Assembly (NCBI GenBank): GCA_964057225.1
Contig: OZ059898.1
Span: 16,593,267 to 16,657,266 of the forward strand
Reading direction: 5' to 3'
Origin: Auanema rhodensis
Lineage: Eukaryota > Nematoda > Chromadorea > Rhabditida > Rhabditidae
DNA length: 64,000 nucleotides
Shown: piece by piece, positions 40,029 through 53,234 of the stretch
How the letters are laid out: each line of letters starts with the position of its first letter
Position numbering within the stretch: position 1 is the first letter of the stretch
Translations under genes and position numbers: made by a program
Notes under the pieces: generated by a model
Seen by the model: the letters and a program-made list of their open reading frames with translations, nothing else
The model's database searches: none
Told to the model about the DNA's origin: nothing

Positions 40029-42844
40029 CGTGAAGCGAGTTACATACCAAGTGCACATCACGTTTACATTTAATTAGCATAAATTAAAGTTCACGTAAAT
40101 TTCAAAGTCATGGTTACCATGAACCAATATCAATAAAAATTTGTTTTTAGACTAATATGGACATGGGGAATCTAATTTTGAAAACCGCATCTCTTTATCT
40201 TTCACGTGAAGCGAGTTACATACCAAGTGCACATCACGTGTACATTTAATTAGCATAAATTAAAGTTCACGTAAATTTCAAAGTCATGGTTACCATGCAC
40301 CAATATCAATAAAAATTTGTTTTTAGACTAATATGGACATGGGGAATCTAATTTTGAAAACCGCATCTCTTTATCTCTTACGTGAAGCGAGTTACATACC
40401 AAGTACACATCACGTGTACATTTAATTAGCATAAATTAAAGTTCACGTAAATTTCAAAGTCATGGTTACCATGAACTAATATCAACAAAAATTTGTTTTG
40501 AGACTAATATGGACATGGGGAATCTAATTTTGAAAACCGCATCTCTTTATCTTTCACGTGAAGCGAGTTACATACCAAGTGCACATCACGTTTACATTTA
40601 ATTAGCATAAATTAAAGTTCACGTAAATTTCAAAGTCATGGTTACCATGAACCAATATCAATAAAAATTTGTTTTTAGACTAATATGGACATGGGGAATC
40701 TAATTTTGAAAACCGCATCTCTTTATCTTTCACGTGAAGCGAGTTACATACCAAGTGCACATCACGTGTACATTTAATTAGCATAAATTAAAGTTCACGT
40801 AAATTTCAAAGTCATGGTTACCATGCACCAATATCAATAAAAATTTGTTTTTAGACTAATATGGACATGGGGAATCTAATTTTGAAAACCGCATCTCTTT
40901 ATCTTTTACGTGAAGCGAGTTACATACCAAGTGCACATCACGTGTACATTTAATTAGCATAAATTAAAGTTCACGTAAATTTCAAAGTCATGGTTACCAT
41001 GAACCAATATCAATAAAAATTTGTTTTTAGACTAATATGGACATGGGGAATCTAATTTTGAAAACCGCATCTCTTTATCTTTCACGTGAAGCGAGTTACA
41101 TACCAAGTGCACATCACGTTTACATTTAATTAGCATAAATTAAAGTTCACGTAAATTTCAAAGTCATGGTTACCATGAACCAATATCAATAAAAATTTGT
41201 TTTTAGACTAATATGGACATGGGGAATCTAATTTTGAAAACCGCATCTCTTTATCTTTCACGTGAAGCGAGTTACATACCAAGTGCACATCACGTTTACA
41301 TTTAATTAGCATAAATTAAAGTTCACGTAAATTTCAAAGTCATGGTTACCATGAACCAATATCAATAAAAATTTGTTTTTAGACTAATATGGACATGGGG
41401 AATCTAATTTTGAAAACCGCATCTCTTTATCTTTCACGTGAAGCGAGTTACATACCAAGTGCACATCACGTTTACATTTAATTAGCATAAATTAAAGTTC
41501 ACGTAAATTTCAAAGTCATGGTTACCATGAACCAATATCAATAAAAATTTGTTTTTAGACTAATATGGACATGGGGAATCTAATTTTGAAAACCGCATCT
41601 CTTTATCTTTCACGTGAAGCGAGTTACATACCAAGTGCACATCACGTTTACATTTAATTAGCATAAATTAAAGTTCACGTAAATTTCAAAGTCATGGTTA
41701 CCATGAACCAATATCAATAAAAATTTGTTTTTAGACTAATATGGACATGGGGAATCTAATTTTGAAAACCGCATCTCTTTATCTTTCACGTGAAGCGAGT
41801 TACATACCAAGTGCATATCACGTGTACATTTAATTAGCATAAATTAAAGTTCACGTAAATTTCAAAGTCATGGTTACCATGAACTAATATCAACAAAAAT
41901 TTGTTTTGAGACTAATATGGACATGGGGAATCTAATTTTGAAAACCGCATCTCTTTATCTTTCACGTGAAGCGAGTTACATACCAAGTGCACATCACGTG
42001 TACATTTAATTAGCATAAATTAAAGTTCACGTAAATTTCAAAGTCATGGTTACCATGAACTAATATCAACAAAAATTTGTTTTGAGACTAATATGGACAT
42101 GGGGAATCTAATTTTGAACACCGCATCTCTTTATCTTTCACGTGAAGCGAGTTACATACCAAGTGCACATCACGTGTACATTTAATTAGCATAAATTAAA
42201 GTTCACGTAAATTTCAAAGTCATGGTTACCATGAACTAATATCAACAAAAATTTGTTTTGAGACTAATATGGACATGGGGAATCTAATTTTGAAAACCGC
42301 ATCTCTTTATCTTTCACGTGAAGCGAGTTACATACCAAGTGCACATCACGTTTACATTTAATTAGCATAAATTAAAGTTCACGTAAATTTCAAAGTCATG
42401 GTTACCATGAACTAATATCAACAAAAATTTGTTTTGAGACTAATATGGACATGGGGAATCTAATTTTGAAAACCGCATCTCTTTATCTTTCACGTGAAGC
42501 GAGTTACATACCAAGTGCACATCACGTGTACATTTAATTAGCATAAATTAAAGTTCACGTAAATTTCAAAGTCATGGTTACCATGAACTAATATCAACAA
42601 AAATTTGTTTTGAGACTAATATGGACATGGGGAATCTAATTTTGAAAACCGCATCTCTTTATCTTTCACGTGAAGCGAGTTACATACCAAGTGCACATCA
42701 CGTGTACATTTAATTAGCATAAATTAAAGTTCACGTAAATTTCAAAGTCATGGTTACCATGCACCAATATCAATAAAAATTTGTTTTTAGACTAATATGG
42801 ACATGAGGAATCTAATTTTAAAAACCGCATCTCTTTATCTTTCA
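39836..42844. repeat. Mosaic block: D2 copy 2 joined to copy of 34715-35594
   Basis: 39836-41612 matches 35947-37723 at offset 3889. Next come a fourth CGTTTAC monomer and the GTGCATATCACG monomer (41789, offset 3713 to 38076). From 41965 the match switches to 34715-35594 at offset 7250. Segments that are upstream in the source are therefore downstream in the copy, so a single simple duplication does not explain the order. Confidence 0.84.
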
Positions 42845-43196
42845 CGTGAAGCGAGTTACATACCAAGTGCACATCACGTGTACATTTAATTAGCATAAAT
42901 TAAAGTTCACGTAAATTTCAAAGTCATGGTTACCATGAACCAATATCAATAAAAATTTGTTTTTAGACTAATATGGACATGGGGAATCTAATTTTAAAAA
43001 CCGCATCTCTTTATCTTTCACGTGAAGCGAGTTACATACCAAGTGCACATCACGTGTACATTTAATTAGCATAAATTAAAGTTCACGTAAATTTCAAAGT
43101 CATGGTTACCATGAACCAATATCAATAAAAATTTGTTTTTAGACTAATATGGACATGGGGAATCTAATTTTGAAAACCGCATCTCTTTATCTTTCA

Positions 43197-43900
43197 CGTG
43201 AAGCGAGTTACATACCAAGTGCACATCACGTGTACATTTAATTAGCATAAATTAAAGTTCACGTAAATTTCAAAGACATGGTTACCATGAACCAATATCA
43301 ATAAAAATTTGTTTTTAGACTAATATGGACATGGGGAATCTAATTTTGAAAACCGTATCTCTTTATCTTTCACGTGAAGCGAGTTACATACCAAGTACAC
43401 ATCACGTGTACATTTAATTAGCATAAATTAAAGTTCACGTAAATTTCAAAGTCATGGTTACCATGCACCAATATCAATAAAAATTTGTTTTTAGACTAAT
43501 ATGGACATGGGGAATCTAATTTTGAAAACCGCATCTCTTTATTTTTCACGTGAAGCGAGTTACATACCAAGTGCATATCACGTGTACATTTAATTAGCAT
43601 AAATTAAATTTCACGTAAATTTCAAAGTCATGGTTACCATGAACCAATATCAATAAAAATTTGTTTTTAGACTAATATGGACATGGGGAATCTAATTTTG
43701 AAAACCGCATCTCTTTATCTTTTACGTGAAGCGAGTTACATACCAAGTGCACATCACGTGTACATTTAATTAGCATAAATTAAAGTTCACGTAAATTTCA
43801 AAGTCATGGTTACCATGAACCAATATCAATAAAAATTTGTTTTTAGACTAATATGGACATGGGGAATCTAATTTTGAAAACCGCATCTCTTTATCTTTCA
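43197..43900. repeat. Four-monomer block, copy at 47596-48299 (offset 4399 bp)
   Basis: Order is GACATGG+CCGTATC, AAGTACACATC+GCACC+TATTTTTCACG, GTGCATATCACG, then a plain monomer after CTTTTACG. The offset equals 25 monomers minus the 1-bp deletion at 45.4 kb. Related GACATGG/CCGTATC/AAGTACAC groups occur at 26.2, 28.0, 31.5, 32.4 and 48.8 kb. Confidence 0.84.
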
Positions 43901-46539
43901 CGTGAAGCGAGTTACATACCAAGTGCACATCACGTGTACATTTAATTAGCATAAATTAAAGTTCACGTAAATTTCAAAGTCATGGTTACCATGAACCAAT
44001 ATCAACAAAAATTTGTTTTGAGACTAATATGGACATGGGGAATCTAATTTTGAAAACCGCATCTCTTTATCTTTCACGTGAAGCGAGTTACATACCAAGT
44101 GCACATCACGTTTACATTTAATTAGCATAAATTAAAGTTCACGTAAATTTCAAAGTCATGGTTACCATGAACCAATATCAATAAAAATTTGTTTTTAGAC
44201 TAATATGGACATGGGGAATCTAATTTTGAAAACCGCATCTCTTTATCTTTCACGTGAAGCGAGTTACATACCAAGTGCACATCACGTTTACATTTAATTA
44301 GCATAAATTAAAGTTCACGTAAATTTCAAAGTCATGGTTACCATGAACCAATATCAATAAAAATTTGTTTTTAGACTAATATGGACATGGGGAATCTAAT
44401 TTTGAAAACCGCATCTCTTGATCTTTCACGTGAAGCGAGTTACATACCAAGTGCACATCACGTGTACATTTAATTAGCATAAATTAAAGTTCACGTAAAT
44501 TTCAAAGTCATGGTTACCATGAACCAATATCAATAAAAATTTGTTTTTAGACTAATATGGACATGGGGAATCTAATTTTGAAAACCGCATCTCTTTATCT
44601 TTCACGTGAAGCGAGTTACATACCAAGTGCACATCACGTGTACATTTAATTAGCATAAATTAAAGTTCACGTAAATTTCAAAGTCATGGTTACCATGAAC
44701 CAATATCAATAAAAATTTGTTTTTAGACTAATATGGACATGGGGAATCTAATTTTGAAAACCGCATCTCTTTATCTTTCACGTGAAGCGAGTTACATACC
44801 AAGTGCACATCACGTGTACATTTAATTAGCATAAATTAAAGTTCACGTAAATTTCAAAGACATGGTTACCATGAACCAATATCAATAAAAATTTGTTTTT
44901 AGACTAATATGGACATGGGGAATCTAATTTTGAAAACCGCATCTCTTTATCTTTCACGTGAAGCGAGTTACATACCAAGTGCACATCACGTGTACATTTA
45001 ATTAGCATAAATTAAAGTTCACGTAAATTTCAAAGTCATGGTTACCATGAACCAATATCAACAAAAATTTGTTTTGAGACTAATATGGACATGGGGAATC
45101 TAATTTTGAAAACCGCATCTCTTTATCTTTCACGTGAAGCGAGTTACATACCAAGTGCACATCACGTTTACATTTAATTAGCATAAATTAAAGTTCACGT
45201 AAATTTCAAAGTCATGGTTACCATGAACCAATATCAATAAAAATTTGTTTTTAGACTAATATGGACATGGGGAATCTAATTTTGAAAACCGCATCTCTTT
45301 ATCTTTCACGTGAAGCGAGTTACATACCAAGTGCACATCACGTTTACATTTAATTAGCATAAATTAAAGTTCACGTAAATTTCAAAGTCATGGTTACCAT
45401 GAACCAATATCAATAAAAATTTGATTTAGACTAATATGGACATGGGGAATCTAATTTTGAAAACTGCATCTCTTTATCTTTCACGTGAAGCGAGTTACAT
45501 ACCAAGTGCACATCACGTGTACATTTAATTAGCATAAATTAAAGTTCACGTAAATTTCAAAGTCATGGTTACCATGCACCAATATCAATAAAAATTTGTT
45601 TTTAGACTAATATGGACATGGGGAATCTAATTTTGAAAACCGCATCTCTTTATCTCTCACGTGAAGCGAGTTACATACCAAGTGCACATGACGTGTACAT
45701 TTAATTAGCATAAATTAAAGTTCACGTAAATTTCAAAGTCATGGTTACCATGAACCAATATCAATAAAAATTTGTTTTTAGACTAATATGGACATGGGGA
45801 ATCTAATTTTGAAAACCGCATCTCTTGATCTTTCACGTGAAGCGAGTTACATACCAAGTGCACATCACGTGTACATTTAATTAGCATAAATTAAAGTTCA
45901 CGTAAATTTCAAAGTCATGGTTACCATGAACCAATATCAATAAAAATTTGTTTTTAGACTAATATGGACATGGGGAATCTAATTTTGAAAACCGCATCTC
46001 TTTATCTTTCACGTGAAGCGAGTTACATACCAAGTGCACATCACGTGTACATTTAATTAGCATAAATTAAAGTTCACGTAAATTTCAAAGTCATGGTTAC
46101 CATGAACCAATATCAACAAAAATTTGTTTTGAGACTAATATGGACATGGGGAATCTAATTTTGAAAACCGCATCTCTTTATCTTTCACGTGAAGCGAGTT
46201 ACATACCAAGTGCACATCACGTTTACATTTAATTAGCATAAATTAAAGTTCACGTAAATTTCAAAGTCATGGTTACCATGAACCAATATCAATAAAAATT
46301 TGTTTTTAGACTAATATGGACATGGGGAATCTAATTTTGAAAACCGCATCTCTTTATCTTTCACGTGAAGCGAGTTACATACCAAGTGCACATCACGTTT
46401 ACATTTAATTAGCATAAATTAAAGTTCACGTAAATTTCAAAGTCATGGTTACCATGAACCAATATCAATAAAAATTTGTTTTTAGACTAATATGGACATG
46501 GGGAATCTAATTTTGAAAACCGCATCTCTTGATCTTTCA
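43901..46539. repeat. Partial 6-monomer (1056-bp) periodicity
   Basis: ACCAATATCAACAAAA+TTTTGAG monomers followed by CGTTTAC monomers start at 43901, 44957 and 46012, giving spacings of 1056 and 1055 bp (the latter includes the 1-bp deletion). The first and third groups share a CTTGATC ending; the second diverges into the 175-bp unit. Confidence 0.72.
45309..45483. repeat. 175-bp monomer (TTGATTTAGAC deletion form), copy 1
   Basis: TTGTTTTTAGAC is altered to TTGATTTAGAC, a 1-bp shortening plus a substitution in the A/T stem. The next two monomers carry CTCTCACG and GCACATGACG, and this linked trio recurs at 50236. Confidence 0.9.
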
Positions 46540-49003
46540 CGTGAAGCGAGTTACATACCAAGTGCACATCACGTGTACATTTAATTAGCATAAATTAAAG
46601 TTCACGTAAATTTCAAAGTCATGGTTACCATGAACCAATATCAATAAAAATTTGTTTTTAGACTAATATGGACATGGGGAATCTAATTTTGAAAACCGCA
46701 TCTCTTTATCTTTCACGTGAAGCGAGTTACATACCAAGTGCACATCACGTGTACATTTAATTAGCATAAATTAAAGTTCACGTAAATTTCAAAGTCATGG
46801 TTACCATGAACCAATATCAATAAAAATTTGTTTTTAGACTAATATGGACATGGGGAATCTAATTTTGAAAACCGCATCTCTTGATCTTTCACGTGAAGCG
46901 AGTTACATACGAAGTGCACATCACGTGTACATTTAATTAGCATAAATTAAAGTTCACGTAAATTTCAAAGTCATGGTTACCATGAACCAATATCAATAAA
47001 AATTTGTTTTTAGACTAATATGGACATGGGGAATCTAATTTTGAAAACCGCATCTCTTTATCTTTCACGTGAAGCGAGTTACATACCAAGTGCACATCAC
47101 GTGTACATTTAATTAGCATAAATTAAAGTTCACGTAAATTTCAAAGTCATGGTTACCATGAACCAATATCAATACAAATTTGTTTTTAGACTAATATGGA
47201 CATGGGGAATCTAATTTTGAAAACCGCATCTCTTGATCTTTCACGTGAAGCGAGTTACATACCAAGTGCACATCACGTGTACATTTAATTAGCATAAATT
47301 AAAGTTCACGTAAATTTCAAAGTCATGGTTACCATGAACCAATATCAATAAAAATTTGTTTTTAGACTAATATGGACATGGGGAATCTAATTTTGAAAAC
47401 CGCATCTCTTTATCTTTCACGTGAAGCGAGTTACATACCAAGTGCACATCACGTGTACATTTAATTAGCATAAATTAAAGTTCACGTAAATTTCAAAGTC
47501 ATGGTTACCATGAACCAATATCAATAAAAATTTGTTTTTAGACTAATATGGACATGGGGAATCTAATTTTGAAAACCGCATCTCTTTATCTTTCACGTGA
47601 AGCGAGTTACATACCAAGTGCACATCACGTGTACATTTAATTAGCATAAATTAAAGTTCACGTAAATTTCAAAGACATGGTTACCATGAACCAATATCAA
47701 TAAAAATTTGTTTTTAGACTAATATGGACATGGGGAATCTAATTTTGAAAACCGTATCTCTTTATCTTTCACGTGAAGCGAGTTACATACCAAGTACACA
47801 TCACGTGTACATTTAATTAGCATAAATTAAAGTTCACGTAAATTTCAAAGTCATGGTTACCATGCACCAATATCAATAAAAATTTGTTTTTAGACTAATA
47901 TGGACATGGGGAATCTAATTTTGAAAACCGCATCTCTTTATTTTTCACGTGAAGCGAGTTACATACCAAGTGCATATCACGTGTACATTTAATTAGCATA
48001 AATTAAAGTTCACGTAAATTTCAAAGTCATGGTTACCATGAACCAATATCAATAAAAATTTGTTTTTAGACTAATATGGACATGGGGAATCTAATTTTGA
48101 AAACCGCATCTCTTTATCTTTTACGTGAAGCGAGTTACATACCAAGTGCACATCACGTGTACATTTAATTAGCATAAATTAAAGTTCACGTAAATTTCAA
48201 AGTCATGGTTACCATGAACCAATATCAATAAAAATTTGTTTTTAGACTAATATGGACATGGGGAATCTAATTTTGAAAACCGCATCTCTTTATCTTTCAC
48301 GTGAAGCGAGTTACATACCAAGTGCACATCACGTTTACATTTAATTAGCATAAATTAAAGTTCACGTAAATTTCAAAGTCATGGTTACCATGAACCAATA
48401 TCAATAAAAATTTGTTTTTAGACTAATATGGACATGGGGAATCTAATTTTGAAAACCGCATCTCTTGATCTTTCACGTGAAGCGAGTTACATACCAAGTG
48501 CACATCACGTGTACATTTAATTAGCATAAATTAAAGTTCACGTAAATTTCAAAGTCATGGTTACCATGAACCAATATCAATAAAAATTTGTTTTTAGACT
48601 AATATGGACATGGGGAATCTAATTTTGAAAACCGCATCTCTTTATCTTTCACGTGAAGCGAGTTACATACCAAGTGCACATCACGTGTACATTTAATTAG
48701 CATAAATTAAAGTTCACGTAAATTTCAAAGTCATGGTTACCATGAACCAATATCAATAAAAATTTGTTTTTAGACTAATATGGACATGGGGAATCTAATT
48801 TTGAAAACCGCATCTCTTTATCTTTCACGTGAAGCGAGTTACATACCAAGTGCACATCACGTGTACATTTAATTAGCATAAATTAAAGTTCACGTAAATT
48901 TCAAAGACATGGTTACCATGAACCAATATCAATAAAAATTTGTTTTTAGACTAATATGGACATGGGGAATCTAATTTTGAAAACCGTATCTCTTTATCTT
49001 TCA

Positions 49004-49883
49004 CGTGAAGCGAGTTACATACCAAGTACACATCACGTGTACATTTAATTAGCATAAATTAAAGTTCACGTAAATTTCAAAGTCATGGTTACCATGCACC
49101 AATAGCAATAAAAATTTGTTTTTAGACTAATATGGCCATGGGGAATCTAATTTTAAAAACCGCATCTCTTTATCTTTCACGTGAAGCGAGTTACATACCA
49201 AGTGCACATCACGTGTACATTTAATTAGCATAAATTAAAGTTCACGTAAATTTCAAAGTCATGGTTACCATGAACCAATATCAATAAAAATTTGTTTTTA
49301 GACTAATATGGACATGGGGAATCTAATTTTGAAAACCGCATCTCTTTATCTTTTACGTGAAGCGAGTTACATACCAAGTGCACATCACGTGTACATTTAA
49401 TTAGCATAAATTAAAGTTCACGTAAATTTCAAAGTCATGGTTACCATGAACCAATATCAATAAAAATTTGTTTTTAGACTAATATGGACATGGCGAATCT
49501 AATTTTGAAAACCGTATCTCTTTATCTTTCACGTGAAGCGAGTTACATACCAAGTACACATCACGTGTACATTTAATTAGCATAAATTAAAGTTCACGTA
49601 AATTTCAAAGTCATGGTTACCATGCACCAATATCAATAAAAATTTGTTTTTAGACTAATATGGCCATGGGGAATCTAATTTTGAAAACCGCATCTCTTTA
49701 TCTTTCACGTGAAGCGAGTTACATACCAAGTGCACATCACGTGTACATTTAATTAGCATAAATTAAAGTTCACGTAAATTTCAAAGTCATGGTTACCATG
49801 AACCAATATCAATAAAAATTTGTTTTTAGACTAATATGGACATGGGGAATCTAATTTTGAAAACCGCATCTCTTTATCTTTTA
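49004..49883. repeat. 528-bp (3-monomer) repeat marked by TATGGCCATGG
   Basis: AAGTACACATC+GCACC+TATGGCCATGG followed by a CTTTTACG-ending monomer occurs at 49004 and again 528 bp later at 49532. TATGGCCATGG is found nowhere else in the window that I could see. The first copy also has CAATAGCAATA and TTTTAAAAACC. Confidence 0.82.
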
Positions 49884-50235
49884 CGTGAAGCGAGTTACAT
49901 ACCAAGTGCACATCACGTGTACATTTAATTAGCATAAATTAAAGTTCACGTAAATTTCAAAGTCATGGTTACCATGAACCAATATCAATAAAAATTTGTT
50001 TTTAGACTAATATGGACATGGGGAATCTAACTTTGAAAACCGCATCTCTTTATCTTTCACGTGAAGCGAGTTACATACCAAGTGCACATCACGTGTACAT
50101 TTAATTAGCATAAATTAAAGTTCACGTAAATTTCAAAGTCATGGTTACCATGAACTAATATCAACAAAAATTTGTTTTGAGACTAATATGGACATGGGGA
50201 ATCTAATTTCGAAAACCGCATCTCTTTATCTTTCA

Positions 50236-50410
50236 CGTGAAGCGAGTTACATACCAAGTGCACATCACGTTTACATTTAATTAGCATAAATTAAAGTTCA
50301 CGTAAATTTCAAAGTCATGGTTACCATGAACCAATATCAATAAAAATTTGATTTAGACTAATATGGACATGGGGAATCTAATTTTGAAAACCGCATCTCT
50401 TTATCTTTCA
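50236..50410. repeat. 175-bp monomer (TTGATTTAGAC form), copy 2
   Basis: It has the same deletion and the same following CTCTCACG and GCACATGACG monomers as the copy at 45309, 4927 bp away (28 monomers minus 1 bp). The CTCTCACG/GCACATGACG pair recurs a third time at 51115-51466 without the deletion. Confidence 0.9.
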
Positions 50411-51818
50411 CGTGAAGCGAGTTACATACCAAGTGCACATCACGTGTACATTTAATTAGCATAAATTAAAGTTCACGTAAATTTCAAAGTCATGGTTACC
50501 ATGCACCAATATCAATAAAAATTTGTTTTTAGACTAATATGGACATGGGGAATCTAATTTTGAAAACCGCATCTCTTTATCTCTCACGTGAAGCGAGTTA
50601 CATACCAAGTGCACATGACGTGTACATTTAATTAGCATAAATTAAAGTTCACGTAAATTTCAAAGTCATGGTTACCATGAACCAATATCAATAAAAATTT
50701 GTTTTTAGACTAATATGGACATGGGGAATCTAATTTTGAAAACCGCATCTCTTTATCTTTCACGTGAAGCGAGTTACATACCAAGTGCACATCACGTGTA
50801 CATTTAATTAGCATAAATTAAAGTTCACGTAAATTTCAAAGTCATGGTTACCATGAACTAATATCAACAAAAATTTGTTTTGAGACTAATATGGACATGG
50901 GGAATCTAATTTTGAAAACCGCATCTCTTTATCTTTCACGTGAAGCGAGTTACATACCAAGTGCACATCACGTTTACATTTAATTAGCATAAATTAAAGT
51001 TCACGTAAATTTCAAAGTCATGGTTACCATGAACCAATATCAATAAAAATTTGTTTTTAGACTAATATGGACATGGGGAATCTAATTTTGAAAACCGCAT
51101 CTCTTTATCTTTCACGTGAAGCGAGTTACATACCAAGTGCACATCACGTGTACATTTAATTAGCATAAATTAAAGTTCACGTAAATTTCAAAGTCATGGT
51201 TACCATGCACCAATATCAATAAAAATTTGTTTTTAGACTAATATGGACATGGGGAATCTAATTTTGAAAACCGCATCTCTTTATCTCTCACGTGAAGCGA
51301 GTTACATACCAAGTGCACATGACGTGTACATTTAATTAGCATAAATTAAAGTTCACGTAAATTTCAAAGTCATGGTTACCATGAACCAATATCAATAAAA
51401 ATTTGTTTTTAGACTAATATGGACATGGGGAATCTAATTTTGAAAACCGCATCTCTTTATCGTTCACGTGAAGCGAGTTACATACCAAGTGCACATCACG
51501 TTTACATTTAATTAGCATAAATTAAAGTTCACGTAAATTTCAAAGTCATGGTTACCATGAACCAATATCAATAAAAATTTGTTTTTAGACTAATATGGAC
51601 ATGGGGAATCTAATTTTGAAAACCGCATCTCTTTATCTTTCACGTGAAGCGAGTTACATACCAAGTGCACATCACGTGTACATTTAATTAGCATAAATTA
51701 AAGTTCACGTAAATTTCAAAGTCATGGTTACCATGCACCAATATCAATAAAAATTTGTTTTTAGACTAATATGGACATGGGGAATCTAATTTTGAAAACC
51801 GCATCTCTTTATCTTTCA

Positions 51819-51998
51819 CGTGAAGCGAGTTACATACCAAGTGCACATCACGTGTACATTTAATTAGCATAAATTAAAGTTCACGTAAATTTCAAAGTCA
51901 TGGTTACCATGCACCAATATCAATAAAAATTTGTTTTTAAAAAGACTAATATGCACATGGGGAATCTAATTTTGAAAACCGCATCTCTTTATCTTTCA
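51819..51998. repeat. 180-bp monomer (TTTTTAAAAAGAC insertion), copy 1
   Basis: TTTTTAGAC is expanded to TTTTTAAAAAGAC (+4 bp) and GGACATGG is changed to GCACATGG. The identical pair of changes recurs 884 bp later, five monomers including the insertion. Confidence 0.92.
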
Positions 51999-52702
51999 CG
52001 TGAAGCGAGTTACATACCAAGTGCACATCACGTGTACATTTAATTAGCATAAATTAAAGTTCACGTAAATTTCAAAGTCATGGTTACCATGAACCAATAT
52101 CAATAAAAATTTGTTTTTAGACTAATATGGAAATGGGGAATCTAATTTTGAAAACCGCATCTCTTTATCTTTCACGTGAAGCGAGTTACATACCAAGTGC
52201 ACATCACGTGTACATTTAATTAGCATAAATTAAAGTTCACGTAAATTTCAAAGTCATGGTTACCATGAACCAATATCAATGAAAATTTGTTTTTAGACTA
52301 ATATGGACATGGGGAATCTAATTTTGAAAACCGCATCTTTTTATCTTTCACGTGAAGCGAGTTACATACCAAGTGCACATCACGTGTACATTTAATTAGC
52401 ATAAATTAAAGTTCACGTAAATTTCAAAGTCATGGTTACCATGCACCAATATCAATAAAAATTTGTTTTTAGACTAATATGGACATGGGGAATCTAATTT
52501 TGAAAACTGCATCTCTTTATCTTTCACGTGAAGCGAGTTACATACCAAGTGCACATCACGTGTACATTTAATTAGCATAAATTAAAGTTCACGTAAATTT
52601 CAAAGTCATGGTTACCATGCACCAATATCAATAAAAATTTGTTTTTAGACTAATATGGACATGGGGAATCTAATTTTGAAAACCGCATCTCTTTATCTTT
52701 CA

Positions 52703-52882
52703 CGTGAAGCGAGTTACATACCAAGTGCACATCACGTGTACATTTAATTAGCATAAATTAAAGTTCACGTAAATTTCAAAGTCATGGTTACCATGCACCA
52801 ATATCAATAAAAATTTGTTTTTAAAAAGACTAATATGCACATGGGGAATCTAATTTTGAAAACCGCATCTCTTTATCTTTCA
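52703..52882. repeat. 180-bp monomer (TTTTTAAAAAGAC insertion), copy 2
   Basis: It has the same +4 insertion and GCACATGG as the copy at 51819. The preceding GCACC monomer matches in both. The following monomer differs (GTTGACG at 52945). Confidence 0.92.
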
Positions 52883-53234
52883 CGTGAAGCGAGTTACATA
52901 CCAAGTGCACATCACGTGTACATTTAATTAGCATAAATTAAAGTTGACGTAAATTTCAAAGTCATGGTTACCATGAACCAATATCAATAAAAATTTGTTT
53001 TTAGACTAATATGGACATGGGGAATCTAATTTTGAAAACCGCATCTCTTTATCTTTCACGTGAAGCAAGTTACATACCAAGTGCACATCACGTGTACATT
53101 TAATTAGCATAAATTTAAGTTCCCGTAAATTTCAAAGTCATGGTTACCATGAACCAATATCAATAAAAATTTGTTTTTAGACTAATATGGACATGGGGAA
53201 TCTAATTTTGAAAACCGCATCTCTTTATCTTTCA

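Larger units (their letters stand above)
28521..51642. repeat. Array domain D: AACTAAT / CAACAAAA..TTTTGAG / CGTTTAC variants
   Basis: The hallmark haplotype combines AACTAATATC with CAACAAAAATTTGTTTTGAG, usually in the same monomer. CACGTTTACA (removes the second CACGTG), CTTTTACGTG and CTCTTACGTG are frequent. All four 193-bp monomers lie here, as do two 175-bp ones. The AACTAAT haplotype runs through several consecutive monomers at 34.7-35.4, 38.1-39.2 and 41.8-42.6 kb, indicating local amplification of single units. Confidence 0.74.

Noticed and set aside
31354-42844. Mosaic duplications as assembly artefacts
   Set aside because: Not excluded, but the blocks carry private differences (for example CACATGAAG near 34187 and GCAAATC near 33166), which argues against simple collapse or duplication of the same reads.
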